A stretch of DNA of 6,654 nucleotides from Granulicella sp. UBA5172 (GTDB taxonomy: Bacteria; Acidobacteriota; Terriglobia; Terriglobales; Acidobacteriaceae), in the NCBI GenBank assembly GCA_002413385.1, contig DHWW01000028.1, positions 1 to 6,654 on the forward strand, in the 5' to 3' direction. Below the pieces are notes generated by a model. That model was not told the origin of the DNA and made no database searches. It saw nothing but the letters and a program-made list of their open reading frames with translations. A program made the position numbers and the translations under genes. Below are positions 1 through 6,359 of this stretch, piece after piece; position 1 is the first letter of the stretch, and each line of letters opens with the position of its first letter.

Positions 1-2136
1 CCGGTCAATAACTATCCGTTTGTATTCCCCTTCAATAGTGATTTATTCAAGGGGGACTGGCCTATGGCGCGTGTCGATTACAACGTCTCGAAGAATAATT
101 CGTTGTTTGTTCGATGGTTGTTACGGCAAACTCCGTATGTACTCAATGATGGCGTCCCGCTATCGGTCTGGACGCGCGTGCGGCGCCAGCAGCAGTATGC
201 GATGGGCGATACGCACATTTTTTCCCCACACTTGGTCAACAACTTCAGATTAGGCTTGGAGTATGACTACATGGAGGACGGTCAGACAGAAAAGGGGCAA
301 ACGCCACCAAATGGTGCTGCTGTGCTTACGAATGTGGGCTTGGAGGGTTCCAACCCAAGCAACTCGGTCGGTCAAGGACTCCCCTCAATCTCCATCAGCG
401 GCCTGACTGGTATCGCGGACGTCCCCGGCGGAGTGAAAGCCGATGATAGCGTCATCACCGTAACAGACTCAGCAGACTGGCAAGTCCGTCGTCACGTCTT
501 CAAGTTTGGTTTTCTAGTTCAGCGTTATAAGAATGGCCGTGGCTTCGTCAATGACTACGGCACGCTGAACTTCGATGGATCAATCACCGGAAATGCGTAT
601 GCCGATTTTCTGCTAGGCATACCACAATCGAGTGCCCGTACCGATCCACTTCAGGCGCGCAATCAAAATGTTGGTGATATGGGCTTCTATGCCCAGGACG
701 ATTACCAGGCGACCAAGAGGCTTACGCTCAATTACGGTCTCAGGTGGGACTACTACGGAACCCCATCCTCTCCTGACCACCTTATGTACAACTTTGACTC
801 CGCTACGGGTGACGTGATTGTCGATCCAGTTGCGATATCCAAAGTTAGTCCGCTGTATCCTTCAAGCATAACCTTAGTGTCTGGGGCTGTTCAGGCCATC
901 AGTGACAAGACCAACTTTACCCCGCGTGTCGGTGCTGCTTACCGGCTCAGCGAGCATTCCGTGCTTCGTGGTGGCTATGGAATCTACACCGCGCGCTTGG
1001 ATGGAGGAGGCGGTAACTACAATAATTTCCAGTTGATAAATCCTCAACTCGGGTCGACCGGACCGTTTTCCATTACTCAAACCTATCTGAACGTTGTGGT
1101 CCCTGGACAAGCACCACTCCTGCAATTTCCTAATCCTTACCCAACAAGCACAGCGTCTGCCTCGGTTCCCAGTCAAACTGTATATGGATACCCCAGACAA
1201 TCGAGCCTAGGGAGGATTCAGCAGTTCAGCGGTACTTATGAAAGGGAAGTCCGTGACATTGGGCTGCGTGTTTCTTATGTTGGTTCTCGGAGTTCGGGAC
1301 TGAACTATCAGGTCAATATAGACCTACCTCATCCAAGCACCACCCCATTTACTTCGGCAGCATTGCCCTATCCTCAGTTCTATCAGGCGTATGAGACCTA
1401 CTACAATGGGAGCGCAAAATATGACGGTCTTCAAGTTGAAGCCCTTCGGCGGGTGGGGAGCTTTACCTTCGATGCGAACTACAGCCTTCAGCGGAGCATC
1501 GCCAACTATCTAGATACTGAAAACCCCTACAACGTGTTAAATCATTGGGCCAATGACGGGCCGACGATGCGTCATTACGCATCCATCACAGCGTCATTGA
1601 CGCTCCCGTTCGGCAAAGGACACAAATATCTATCACAGGGATCTCCGATCGTTGAGAGGCTGGCGGGAGGCTGGAACATCACCTCGCTCAGCTACATGGG
1701 TTCAGGAATCTGGTATTCACCTCAATATTCCGGCTCCGATCCGTCAAATACGGGAACCTTCGGAGGCCTGCCCGATCTGATCGGCAACCCATATTCGTTT
1801 CCGGGCGGAAAGGGCGCTCTGGACGGATTCAACGATGCTGCATTTGCAATTCCTCAGAGTGGCACTTTCGGCAATGCGGAACCGAATAGTCTAGAGAATC
1901 AGGCTCTCTACCTAACTCACTTGGGTATCCTGAAGATCATTCCCATTAACAAACGCGTTACGTTTCACTTCCAAACTCAGATATCGAATCTTCTCAATCA
2001 CCCGGAGTTCCTACCTCCGAGCGGAGACTTTTCGGTACCCGGGGGCAATCAATACACGTCTCAACTTGGCGTCTTTAGCTCGCTTGAGCGTGGCACTCCA
2101 CGACAGGTCACATTTCAAGGGGCCTTTAGATTCTAA
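1..2136 (+). CDS. TonB-dependent receptor, Oar-like, C-terminal part (5' end outside the window)
   Basis: This is the outer-membrane beta-barrel part of a TonB-dependent receptor of the Acidobacteria Oar-like type, which normally also has an N-terminal carboxypeptidase-regulatory-like domain and a plug. The frame is open from base 1, so the true start is upstream; the ATG at 64 is internal. 711 residues are visible, against about 1,000-1,200 usual for this family (known), so the signal peptide, CarboxypepD-like domain and most of the plug are missing here. Barrel-type features seen are a hairpin with RVDYNVSKNNSLFVRW near codons 23-40, the strand motifs FYAQDDYQATKRLTLNYGLR and PRVGAAYRL, and a closing strand ending QVTFQGAFRF. 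A terminal Phe is typical for barrel insertion by the BAM complex. It presumably imports oligosaccharides using TonB-ExbBD energy. It lies 204 bp upstream of two glycosidase genes on the same strand, which fits a glycan-uptake locus. The ligand cannot be read from the sequence. Confidence 0.9.
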   Translation, partial: PVNNYPFVFPFNSDLFKGDWPMARVDYNVSKNNSLFVRWLLRQTPYVLNDGVPLSVWTRVRRQQQYAMGDTHIFSPHLVNNFRLGLEYDYMEDGQTEKGQTPPNGAAVLTNVGLEGSNPSNSVGQGLPSISISGLTGIADVPGGVKADDSVITVTDSADWQVRRHVFKFGFLVQRYKNGRGFVNDYGTLNFDGSITGNAYADFLLGIPQSSARTDPLQARNQNVGDMGFYAQDDYQATKRLTLNYGLRWDYYGTPSSPDHLMYNFDSATGDVIVDPVAISKVSPLYPSSITLVSGAVQAISDKTNFTPRVGAAYRLSEHSVLRGGYGIYTARLDGGGGNYNNFQLINPQLGSTGPFSITQTYLNVVVPGQAPLLQFPNPYPTSTASASVPSQTVYGYPRQSSLGRIQQFSGTYEREVRDIGLRVSYVGSRSSGLNYQVNIDLPHPSTTPFTSAALPYPQFYQAYETYYNGSAKYDGLQVEALRRVGSFTFDANYSLQRSIANYLDTENPYNVLNHWANDGPTMRHYASITASLTLPFGKGHKYLSQGSPIVERLAGGWNITSLSYMGSGIWYSPQYSGSDPSNTGTFGGLPDLIGNPYSFPGGKGALDGFNDAAFAIPQSGTFGNAEPNSLENQALYLTHLGILKIIPINKRVTFHFQTQISNLLNHPEFLPPSGDFSVPGGNQYTSQLGVFSSLERGTPRQVTFQGAFRF

Positions 2137-2183
2137 ATAATCTTGAGATGTGAACATTTGTTTACTGCAAGCCAGAGAGGGAT

Positions 2184-2205
2184 TCATGGGTGATTTTGCC
2201 CATGA
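2184..2205 (+). repeat. small inverted repeat (hairpin) after the receptor gene
   Basis: A perfect 7-bp stem (TCATGGG / CCCATGA) encloses an 8-nt loop, 48 bp after the receptor stop codon. No T-tract follows, so it does not meet the pattern of a Rho-independent terminator. It could slow transcription, protect the receptor mRNA 3' end, or be chance. Confidence 0.35.
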
Positions 2206-2279
2206 CTCCTATCTCAAATACAAGATGGGATATCGAGTATGTAGTCACGATGGGACTAAGGTCTTGGTATAGCCATACG

Positions 2280-2307
2280 TCATAACTCTTATGGTTCATA
2301 ACTATTA
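2280..2307 (+). promoter_or_regulatory. tandem 12-bp direct repeat upstream of the glycosidase operon
   Basis: Two copies of TCATAACTNTTA, at 2280-2291 and 2296-2307, match at 11 of 12 positions. They are spaced 16 bp apart and end 33 bp before the GH20 start codon. Tandem half-sites just upstream of a start codon are a common layout for transcription-factor binding, so this is a candidate operator or activator site. No clear -35/-10 pair could be assigned around it. The function is inference. Confidence 0.3.
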
Positions 2308-2329
2308 GGAACGCAAAACATTGTACTTC

Positions 2330-2333
2330 GAGG
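2330..2333 (+). promoter_or_regulatory. Shine-Dalgarno supporting the TTG start of the GH20 gene
   Basis: GAGG lies 7 nt before the TTG at 2341. The frame is closed by a TAA at 2299, and there is no in-frame ATG or GTG between that stop and 2341. The first internal ATG (residue 43) would remove the whole signal peptide. Together these make TTG the best start. Confidence 0.6.
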
Positions 2334-2340
2334 CGCTGTC

Positions 2341-4395
2341 TTGACAAGGATTAGTTTCGCGCGAACCGCAAGTTTCTTCTTTCTCTTTTGGTGCACCTTC
2401 AGTTGCTCTCTGAAAACTAGCGCACAGAGTGAAGGGCAGCCACCGATTCTGCCGCTTCCCGCTCACATGATTCAGGGTCAAGGACAATTTCTCATCGATG
2501 GGAGTTTCGGCGTAACGCTGCAAGGTTATAAGGAGCCTCGCTTGTTGCGTGCGCGGCAGCGCTTCTTAGATACGCTTTCACGAGAAACAGGCTTTCCGTT
2601 AACGATCGAGGCGCAGTTCAATCAGCCGCACTTTATCATCCAGACCGCCGGTCCAAGCGATCCGGTTCAGCAATTGGGGGAAGATGAGTCGTATCACCTG
2701 GAGATTTCTCCCACGCAGGTGCGGCTGAGTGCCTCGAGTCCTCTGGGAGTGTTGCACGGTCTACAGACGTTTCTGCAATTGGTGAGGACGACGCCACAGG
2801 GCTTCAGCGTTCCCGCGGTTAGCATCGACGACCAGCCGCGGTTTCCCTGGCGGGGTCTGATGATCGATGTGAGCCGTCACTTTATACCAATCCCAGTCAT
2901 TGATCGAGAACTGGACGGCATGGAGGCAGTCAAGCTCAACGTCTTTCACTGGCATCTCACGGACAACCAGGGGTTCCGCGCCGAAAGCAAAAAGTTCCCA
3001 GCGTTGCAGGAAAAGGGATCGGATGGGCTGTACTATACGCAGGGCCAAATTCGGCAGGTAATTGAATATGCGCATGACCGCGGAATCCGCGTGGTTCCCG
3101 AGTTCGATATGCCGTGCCATACAACTTCGTGGTTCGTTGGCTATCCCGATCGGGCAAGCGGAAAAGGCCCCTACCAAATAGCTCGTCGGTTGGGAGTACT
3201 CAATCCGGCTATGAATCCAACGAAGGACTTCACCTATAAATTTGTCGCTTCTTTCATAGGAGAAATGGCCTCCCTGTTTCCCGATGCGTATTTTCATATT
3301 GGTGGCGATGAGTGTAATGGTAAGGAGTGGAATAATAACCCGCAAATTCAAAACTTCATGCGCGTGCATGGTTTCGCCAATAACGCAGCGCTACAGGCGT
3401 ACTTCACCGCTAAGGTGCAGAAGATCGTAGCTGATCACCATAAAATTATGGAGGGTTGGGATGAGGTACTACAGCCGGGTACGCCAAAGAATGTCCTCAT
3501 TCAATCCTGGAGGGGACAAGCTTCGCTGGCTCAAGCGGCACGCCAAGGGAATCGCGGAATCCTTTCTACCGGCTACTACATTGACTTGAATCAGCCAGCA
3601 AGCGAGCATTACCTCGTCGATCCATTGGGTGGAGACGCTGCCACGCTGACTTCGGCACAGAAGAAGCTCATCCTCGGTGGAGAAGCCACCATGTGGACCG
3701 AGTTTGTTACTTCTGAAAACATGGACACTAGGATTTGGCCCCGTACAGCAGCCATTGCAGAGCGATTGTGGTCTCCGGAAGACGTAAAAGACGTCGATTC
3801 GATGTATCGGCGCGAAGCAATCTTCTCGCAGAAGTTGAATTACTACGGGATCAATCTCAGGGGTATCACGAGTGAGATGTTGCAGCGTATGAGTGGGAAT
3901 CCTGATCCGGTCTCATTGGAAGTGCTTGCCACGGCTGTTCAGCCACCCATGGGATACAGACGTGAAAGCATGGCTGTTTACGACGCTCTTACGCCGCTTA
4001 ACCGTCTTGTCGATGCGGTCCCACCAGAAAGCGAAAAAGCGCGTATTTTCAGTGACCTGACGAAGCAGATTGTATCCGGCCAAGCCACCGCGCAACAGTG
4101 GCAGCAGGCTCGACAATGGCTTCTTCTATGGCGTGATAATGATGCGCAGCTACAGCCACTTTTACACGAATCGAGCCTCACCCAAGAGCTCATACCTGTG
4201 TCGCAGAGCTTATCTCAAGTCGCGACGATAGGCTTGCAAGCTCTAGATAGCCTGCAGAGTCATAGCGGCGTCAGTGCAGAATCACGCCAAAAGGATCTTG
4301 AGCTATTGAAATCTGCCGAGAAGCCTCAAGCTGTCTTATTGGACGTAGTTGCACCTTCAGTTGAATTGCTCGTGAAAGCAACAGGAAAGGAATAG
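2341..4395 (+). CDS. Secreted GH20 beta-N-acetylhexosaminidase
   Basis: This enzyme removes terminal beta-linked GlcNAc or GalNAc from glycans by the substrate-assisted GH20 mechanism (EC 3.2.1.52 by family). It is 684 residues long and starts at TTG. A Sec-type signal has basic residues at R3 and R8, a hydrophobic core at about 9-20, and likely cleavage after A28 (TSA|QS), so it should be periplasmic or exported. Residues about 33-165 form the GH20b accessory domain and about 168-508 the catalytic barrel. Visible motifs are R171 (RGLMIDVSRHF), H203-D208 (HWHLTD), the catalytic pair D323-E324 in HIGGDE, W373 (EGWDEV), W390, Y413, W452 and E454 (GGEATMWTE). The acetamido-polarising Asp, the acid/base Glu and the tryptophan pocket are all present, so it should be active. 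Oddities: the usual MPGH motif reads MPCH (C259), C325 follows the catalytic Glu, and these are the only cysteines in the mature protein. Residues 509-684 form a helix-rich C-terminal extension of unknown role. It is co-transcribed with the downstream GH27 gene (3-nt gap). GlcNAc versus GalNAc preference cannot be read. Confidence 0.93.
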   Translation: MTRISFARTASFFFLFWCTFSCSLKTSAQSEGQPPILPLPAHMIQGQGQFLIDGSFGVTLQGYKEPRLLRARQRFLDTLSRETGFPLTIEAQFNQPHFIIQTAGPSDPVQQLGEDESYHLEISPTQVRLSASSPLGVLHGLQTFLQLVRTTPQGFSVPAVSIDDQPRFPWRGLMIDVSRHFIPIPVIDRELDGMEAVKLNVFHWHLTDNQGFRAESKKFPALQEKGSDGLYYTQGQIRQVIEYAHDRGIRVVPEFDMPCHTTSWFVGYPDRASGKGPYQIARRLGVLNPAMNPTKDFTYKFVASFIGEMASLFPDAYFHIGGDECNGKEWNNNPQIQNFMRVHGFANNAALQAYFTAKVQKIVADHHKIMEGWDEVLQPGTPKNVLIQSWRGQASLAQAARQGNRGILSTGYYIDLNQPASEHYLVDPLGGDAATLTSAQKKLILGGEATMWTEFVTSENMDTRIWPRTAAIAERLWSPEDVKDVDSMYRREAIFSQKLNYYGINLRGITSEMLQRMSGNPDPVSLEVLATAVQPPMGYRRESMAVYDALTPLNRLVDAVPPESEKARIFSDLTKQIVSGQATAQQWQQARQWLLLWRDNDAQLQPLLHESSLTQELIPVSQSLSQVATIGLQALDSLQSHSGVSAESRQKDLELLKSAEKPQAVLLDVVAPSVELLVKATGKE
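4383..4390 (+). promoter_or_regulatory. strong Shine-Dalgarno for the GH27 gene, inside the GH20 3' end
   Basis: AGGAAAGG ends 8 nt before the ATG at 4399 and lies within the last codons of the GH20 gene. It supports this start and coupled translation of the two glycosidases. Confidence 0.75.
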
Positions 4396-4398
4396 AGA

Positions 4399-6132
4399 AT
4401 GATCGAGTCGAATAGATGCCGAGCTTACAGTCGCTGTATTGCCCAGAGTTTCAGCCGCAGGAATCCATTCCTACGGCACGCTTCGCCGATCGTACTCGGA
4501 ACACTCCTATTCGCTTTGTTTTGCAGCATGGCCGTTCCCGGCTTCGCCGCACCTGCTGACAACTCGCGGCCTATAGCAGATACACCGCCTATGGGATGGA
4601 ATGATTGGGCTCACTACCAGTGCGATTTCACTGCACAGACAATCCTCTCCAATGCTGAGGCACTGGTGAAGAGTGGTCTCGCCGCACATGGCTACAATAC
4701 TGTCACTATTGACGATTGCTGGATGCAAAAGGATCGTGATACCAATGGCAATCTCCAGGTAGATCCAGTGCGCTTCCCTCATGGGATGCAGCCGATAGCA
4801 CAAGCTATCCACGCCTTAGGACTACATTTCGGCATCTATGAGGACGCAGGGTATGATACGTGCGGGAAATTTGCTGGAAGTGGTGACTCAAAGAGTGGAG
4901 GCAAGAACCACTTCGTACAGGACACCAAGCTATTTGCATCTTGGGGCGTAGATTACTTGAAGTTGGACGGTTGTAACGTATATGTACCGCACGGTAGCAG
5001 CAAGATTGCCGCCTACCGCAAGGCCTATGCCGAGCAAAGTGCGGCTTTGAAAACCGCAGGGCGCCCCATCATCTTTTCGGAATCGGCTCCGGCATATTTC
5101 CAAGGCACCCCGGAGTGGTACGACGTGCTTAGCTGGGATCGGGGCTATGGACAACTGTGGCGCGAAGGAACCGACATCGTAACCTTCGATCCCCAAAAAC
5201 CCGACACACCACGTTTCCACGATGTGCTTTGGAACTACGCATATAACCTCCCGCTGGGGCGGTTCCAGAAACCTGGTAACTGGAACGATCCCGACTTTAT
5301 TATTGGCGGCGACAGTGGTATGACTTTGAACGAAACCCGCAGCCAATTGACGTTGTGGTCGATGATGTCGGCACCACTGATTCTCAGCTCACAAGTAGAT
5401 AAGCTCAGCCCGCAGGCTGTCGCTATCCTTGGTAACAAGAACGTCATTGCGATCGATCAGGACACGCTCGGCCGAATGGCCACCCTAGTGCAGCGTAGCC
5501 CTGTCATGGATGTCCTCTTCAAACCACTACACGGCGGAGATTATGCGATCGCTGTGTTAAATCACGGAACGGCGCCCATCCGTACCAAACTAAGCCCGAC
5601 TGATTTCGGCTTTGCTTCAAACGCGGCATGCCGACTGGATATACGGAACCTATGGAGCGGAGAACATGAGGTTACGGCATCCACTGTGCGCGCCGAGGTC
5701 GCTCCTCACGATACCGAAATCTGGCGGATCCACCCGACATCATCCTGCGGCGCTCCGACGTCTACAGGTACGATCACGATGGTCACTACAGGGGATCACC
5801 ACGATATGGAAACCTACAGCCGCTGCCTTACGACTTCGGGAAGCATTTCAGCATGTGCGGGGACACCGGCGGAGACATGGACTCTCACCCCCGGTGGGGC
5901 TTTGCAGTCGGTAGGGCGTTGCCTCGCCGTTGCAGATCATAAGCCAGTGATGCAGGCATGTTCCGACAGCAAAACCCAGCACTGGAACTACACTCTAACT
6001 GGCAACCTGGTTAGTGTCGATGGTGCGTGTCTCACAGCTAGCGGCCAGGAAAACAAATCACAAAGTCTGAGCGTGCGAGGCTGCGGACACAATAGTCCGG
6101 ATCAGATATGGTCCCTGCCGAATGGAAACTGA
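4399..6132 (+). CDS. Secreted GH27 alpha-galactosidase / alpha-N-acetylgalactosaminidase with C-terminal ricin-type lectin domain
   Basis: This is a retaining exo-glycosidase of family GH27, which removes alpha-linked Gal or GalNAc. It is 577 residues long. The export signal has an unusually long basic n-region (1-30), a hydrophobic core at about 31-47 and likely cleavage after A50. The catalytic barrel spans about 58-335: PMGWNDW (64-70), the substrate-binding D105-D106 in DDCW, nucleophile D190 in KLDGC, acid/base D259 in WREGTDI, and WNDPD (295-299). A beta-sandwich domain follows at about 340-446. A beta-trefoil (CBM13/ricin-B-like) at about 455-577 has three lobes, each with a Cys pair and a terminal ExW/QxW motif (ETW 492, QHW 527, QIW 569). 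The loop GRPIIFSESAPAY (221-233) has S229 and A232 where human alpha-galactosidase A has Glu203/Leu206 and human alpha-N-acetylgalactosaminidase has Ser188/Ala191. GalNAc is therefore the better prediction (inference). It starts 3 nt after the GH20 gene, so the two form an operon. GH27 membership is nearly certain; substrate is moderately supported. Confidence 0.92.
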   Translation: MIESNRCRAYSRCIAQSFSRRNPFLRHASPIVLGTLLFALFCSMAVPGFAAPADNSRPIADTPPMGWNDWAHYQCDFTAQTILSNAEALVKSGLAAHGYNTVTIDDCWMQKDRDTNGNLQVDPVRFPHGMQPIAQAIHALGLHFGIYEDAGYDTCGKFAGSGDSKSGGKNHFVQDTKLFASWGVDYLKLDGCNVYVPHGSSKIAAYRKAYAEQSAALKTAGRPIIFSESAPAYFQGTPEWYDVLSWDRGYGQLWREGTDIVTFDPQKPDTPRFHDVLWNYAYNLPLGRFQKPGNWNDPDFIIGGDSGMTLNETRSQLTLWSMMSAPLILSSQVDKLSPQAVAILGNKNVIAIDQDTLGRMATLVQRSPVMDVLFKPLHGGDYAIAVLNHGTAPIRTKLSPTDFGFASNAACRLDIRNLWSGEHEVTASTVRAEVAPHDTEIWRIHPTSSCGAPTSTGTITMVTTGDHHDMETYSRCLTTSGSISACAGTPAETWTLTPGGALQSVGRCLAVADHKPVMQACSDSKTQHWNYTLTGNLVSVDGACLTASGQENKSQSLSVRGCGHNSPDQIWSLPNGN

Positions 6133-6268
6133 ATCGGATCGAAGGGCGATCTAGGTGAAGTAGCCATCCATTCTGGGAAAATCCAATAGCCTGATCAGAA
6201 TCAAAAGGAAGCTTCGTGTTCGGTCTCTCAGCGTTGTTAGTCATTTTCCAAATAAGAGGAAAGAGTGC

Positions 6269-6306
6269 CCCATAGTGCTGTTGCGCATGCGCTGCGGTAC
6301 TATGGG
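6269..6306. repeat. long inverted repeat upstream of the Tat-signal gene
   Basis: CCCATAGT (6269-6276) pairs perfectly with ACTATGGG (6299-6306). Five further inner pairs, three of them G-T, extend the RNA stem to 13 bp around a 12-nt loop. The loop region contains the 10-nt palindrome GCGCATGCGC (6283-6292). No T-tract follows, so it is not a standard terminator. It could be an operator, a 5' leader structure, or a factor-dependent termination site between the two genes. Confidence 0.5.
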
Positions 6307-6345
6307 CCGCAATCTAGTCCGCAAGAGAACTGCACTTAAAACTTA

Positions 6346-6350
6346 GAGGA
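6346..6350 (+). promoter_or_regulatory. Shine-Dalgarno for the Tat-signal gene
   Basis: GAGGA lies 9 nt before the ATG at 6360. It chooses this start over the out-of-frame ATG at 6364 and places the twin-arginine motif at residues 6-7, where it is expected. Confidence 0.65.
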
Positions 6351-6359
6351 GTTTCTGCA

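Larger units (their letters stand above)
6133..6359. other. non-coding gap between the GH27 gene and the Tat-signal gene
   Basis: I see no credible gene in these 227 bp; open frames on either strand here are short and resemble nothing known. The gap holds a weak 5-bp hairpin just after the GH27 stop (GATCG/CGATC at 6137-6151), a long inverted repeat at 6269-6306, and the ribosome-binding site of the next gene. Its length suggests that the next gene has its own promoter, but no confident -35/-10 pair was found. Confidence 0.6.

Noticed and set aside
64..2136. The ATG at 64 as the real start of the receptor gene
   Set aside because: The same frame is open to base 1 with barrel-like sequence before it, there is no Shine-Dalgarno, and the protein would lack signal, plug and part of the barrel. 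It is an internal Met.
2150..2165. Hairpin GTGAAC-ATTT-GTTTAC after the receptor gene as a terminator
   Set aside because: Only 6 bp, AT-rich with one G-T pair, and no T-tract follows.
2291..2308. Five-codon open frame (MVHNY) before the GH20 gene as a leader peptide
   Set aside because: No Shine-Dalgarno, no run of regulatory codons, and it overlaps the direct repeat, which explains its sequence better.
2353..2409. GH20 signal as a lipoprotein signal with Cys22 as the lipid anchor
   Set aside because: Residues before C22 (CTFS) do not fit a lipobox, and a better signal peptidase I site (TSA|QS) follows.
2761..3369. 202-codon open frame on the minus strand inside the GH20 gene
   Set aside because: It lies wholly opposite the catalytic GH20 domain, resembles no known protein by eye, and its length is explained by the codon pattern of the real gene.
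4930..5346. 138-codon open frame on the minus strand inside the GH27 gene
   Set aside because: It lies opposite conserved GH27 motifs and has no recognisable domain or start signal.
6137..6151. GATCG/CGATC hairpin after the GH27 stop as a terminator
   Set aside because: The stem is only 5 bp with no T-tract; expected by chance in a gap of this size.
6298..6303. TACTAT as a -10 box for the Tat-signal gene
   Set aside because: No acceptable -35 at 16-18 bp upstream, and the hexamer is part of the inverted-repeat arm.
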